DNA from: JAVVPL01 sp036655775
GTDB lineage: Bacteria > Bacteroidota > Bacteroidia > Bacteroidales > P3
Direction: 5' to 3'
Length of the DNA stretch: 23,001 bases
Assembly: GCA_036655775.1 (NCBI GenBank)
Contig: JAVVPL010000024.1
Coordinates: 1 to 23,001 of the forward strand
Shown here: piece after piece, positions 21,583 to 23,001 of the stretch
Layout: each line of letters opens with the position of its first letter
How positions within the stretch are numbered: position 1 is the stretch's first letter
Made by a program: the position numbers and the translations under genes
Notes under the pieces: generated by a model
Databases searched by the model: none
Told to the model about the DNA's origin: nothing
The model's input: the letters and a program-made list of their open reading frames with translations, nothing else

Positions 21583-22962
21583 ATGCAAAAAACAACAAAT
21601 GCGAAGAAGTCGCAAGTCAAAAAAGATGTGGTGGAACATCTTCATGGTAAACTTCCTAAAATTTTTGTATTAGATACCAATGTGCTATTGCACGATCACG
21701 AATGTATTCACAAGTTTCAAGAAAACGACATTGTGATTCCCATTGTGGCTTTAGAGGAATTGGATCATTTTAAAAAAGGAAACGAACAAATTAATTTCAA
21801 TGCGCGTGAGTTGGCGCGAGAATTAGATAAGATAGCGGGACAACAATTATTCCAAGAAGGAGTGAGCCTAGGCAGAGGAATGGGGCGTATTCGAGTGGCT
21901 TTGGGCGCTGAATATAGTCAAGAAATGCTTTTGTCGTTTCATGAAGATACGCCAGATCATCGAATTTTAGCCATTGCTTTAAATGTAAAAAATAAAAATC
22001 CCAATCGTTTGGTATCCTTGGTGACCAAAGATGTGAATTTGCGTTTAAAAGCAAATGCTTTAGGTTTATTTGCTGATGATTATTTAAGTGATAAAGTGAT
22101 TGTTTTTGAAGATGCCCCCAAACATTTATCGATTGTAAAAACTACGGATGAAAAAATAGCTCAACTCTTTGAATCCAGCAATAGTCTTTCGTCTAAAGAA
22201 TTAAAAATACATCCACATGCCAACGAATATTTTATATTAGAAGGTCCTACCTCCCGCGTGCCTGTGATGTATAGTCCCTTGAACAAATCGGTCAATTATG
22301 TGCAAAAACAAATGGTGAGTGGGATCGAAGCGCGAAATGAAGAACAAGCGTTTGCTTTAGACGCTTTGATGCGACCCGAAATACAATTGGTAGCTTTGAC
22401 AGGAGTGGCAGGTACAGGAAAAACCTTATTGGCCTTGGCTGCCGCAATTGCACAAGCCAAAAACTTCAAACAAATTTTATTGTCTCGACCCGTGATTCCT
22501 CTACAAAATCAAGAAATGGGATTTCTTCCTGGGGATGTAAATGAAAAGTTGGCTCCTTATATGTTGCCACTCTACGACAATTTAGCGGTTATCAAAAACA
22601 AAACTAAAATTAGTCAAAAAGAATTTTCACAAATTGAGGATTTGCAAAAAACGGAAGCTTTGCAAATAACACCTTTAGCCTATATTCGGGGGCGGAGTTT
22701 GTCGGATACTTTTTTTATTATTGATGAAGCCCAAAATTTGACCCCTCATGAAATCAAAACTATTATTACGCGCGCTGGGGAAGATACCAAATTGATTTTT
22801 ACTGGTGATATTCATCAAATAGACTCTCCATATTTGGATTCTCAGTCCAATGGATTGAGCTATTTAGCCTCCAAAATGTCAGGACAAGAAATGTTTGCAC
22901 ATATTAATTTGGTCAAAGGCGAAAGAAGTTTCTTAGCCGAAGTAGCTGGCAAACTTCTCTAA
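21583..22962 (+). CDS. PhoH family protein: PIN domain plus PhoH ATPase
   Basis: The 459-aa protein joins an N-terminal PIN nuclease-like domain (about 25-160; D31 in FVLDTNVLLHD, then ALEELD, and DHRILAIALN later) to a PhoH ATPase domain (about 250-455). The Walker A is GVAGTGKT (274-281), the Walker B is FFIIDEAQN (D381-E382), and LIFTGDIHQIDSPYLDSQSNGLSYL is a PhoH signature. Relatives (PhoH2, YlaK) are RNA helicase-ribonucleases with ATPase activity, acting on RNA in the cytoplasm. Here there is no adjacent antitoxin gene, and the preceding 55 nt contain only a 16-bp AT palindrome (21564-21579) and no strong promoter, so it may be read through from SOD. The domain assignment is confident; the RNA target is unknown. 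Confidence 0.95.
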   Translation: MQKTTNAKKSQVKKDVVEHLHGKLPKIFVLDTNVLLHDHECIHKFQENDIVIPIVALEELDHFKKGNEQINFNARELARELDKIAGQQLFQEGVSLGRGMGRIRVALGAEYSQEMLLSFHEDTPDHRILAIALNVKNKNPNRLVSLVTKDVNLRLKANALGLFADDYLSDKVIVFEDAPKHLSIVKTTDEKIAQLFESSNSLSSKELKIHPHANEYFILEGPTSRVPVMYSPLNKSVNYVQKQMVSGIEARNEEQAFALDALMRPEIQLVALTGVAGTGKTLLALAAAIAQAKNFKQILLSRPVIPLQNQEMGFLPGDVNEKLAPYMLPLYDNLAVIKNKTKISQKEFSQIEDLQKTEALQITPLAYIRGRSLSDTFFIIDEAQNLTPHEIKTIITRAGEDTKLIFTGDIHQIDSPYLDSQSNGLSYLASKMSGQEMFAHINLVKGERSFLAEVAGKLL

Positions 22963-22966
22963 AAAG

Positions 22967-23001
22967 CAAAGGGTGTAAATTAAAAAATCAAAGGGCGTAA
23001 A
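22967..23001 (+). repeat. 13-bp direct repeat at the window edge
   Basis: CAAAGGGTGTAAA (22967-22979) recurs as CAAAGGGCGTAAA (22989-23001), a 22-bp period with one mismatch. The second copy ends at the last base, so a longer array cannot be judged. Alternatively, the - strand frame ending at 22980 could be the 3' tail of a convergent gene (residues LRPLIF before the stop). Confidence 0.5.

Noticed and set aside
21583..22962. PIN domain as the toxin of a toxin-antitoxin pair
   Set aside because: The PIN domain is fused to a PhoH ATPase and no small antitoxin gene lies upstream; the preceding gene is SOD.
1..23001. CRISPR array
   Set aside because: No evenly spaced 25-40 bp repeats with unique spacers were seen; the repeats found are short or only two copies.

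Overview
The window looks like ordinary chromosome of a low-GC member of Bacteroidota, most likely the Bacteroidales. This rests on recurrent TAnnTTTG -7 boxes about 20 bp downstream of TTG/TTTG-like -33 elements, the absence of Shine-Dalgarno sequences, and typical families: a DUF4369-TlpA lipoprotein, an AsmA-like/GT51 fusion, a YebC with a Bacteroidales-type N-terminus, a YidC with a large periplasmic domain, and envelope families that I know only from this phylum. No tRNA, rRNA, CRISPR array, transposase or phage gene was seen. Coding density is high and no gene-free gap exceeds 300 bp.

Layout. Bases 1-61 hold the possible 3' end of an upstream gene, followed by a strong intrinsic terminator (91-125). 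Next come an outer-membrane beta-barrel protein (196-744) and a flavin reductase family protein (955-1533). A well-formed promoter (1542-1573) precedes five genes on the + strand (1716-6234). All five encode exported proteins without an assigned function: two small paralogues (one soluble, one lipoprotein), a DUF6175-like protein, a 326-aa protein and a 415-aa protein. This is the least explained part of the window and the best candidate for an undescribed system. A perfect 13-bp hairpin separates its fourth and fifth genes.

The middle holds a ferredoxin-nitroreductase fusion, a small GNAT-like protein, a CDF metal exporter (- strand), an AsmA-like/GT51 peptidoglycan glycosyltransferase and a MarC family membrane protein. 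After these come oxyR (-) and a Prx6-type peroxiredoxin (+), transcribed divergently. Their shared spacer carries overlapping inverted repeats placed as expected for an OxyR operator. A bidirectional terminator follows. Then yebC, yidC and yqeY lie on the - strand.

The right part is on the + strand: a tight run of L-serine ammonia-lyase, lipoate-protein ligase and an O-methyltransferase (4-5 nt gaps), then a TlpA-like lipoprotein, an iron-type superoxide dismutase with an N-terminal signal-like extension, and a PIN-PhoH ATPase. OxyR, the peroxiredoxin, SOD, nitroreductase and flavin reductase, together with the Fe-S serine ammonia-lyase, suggest an anaerobe that meets oxygen and defends oxygen-sensitive enzymes. 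This last point is inference.
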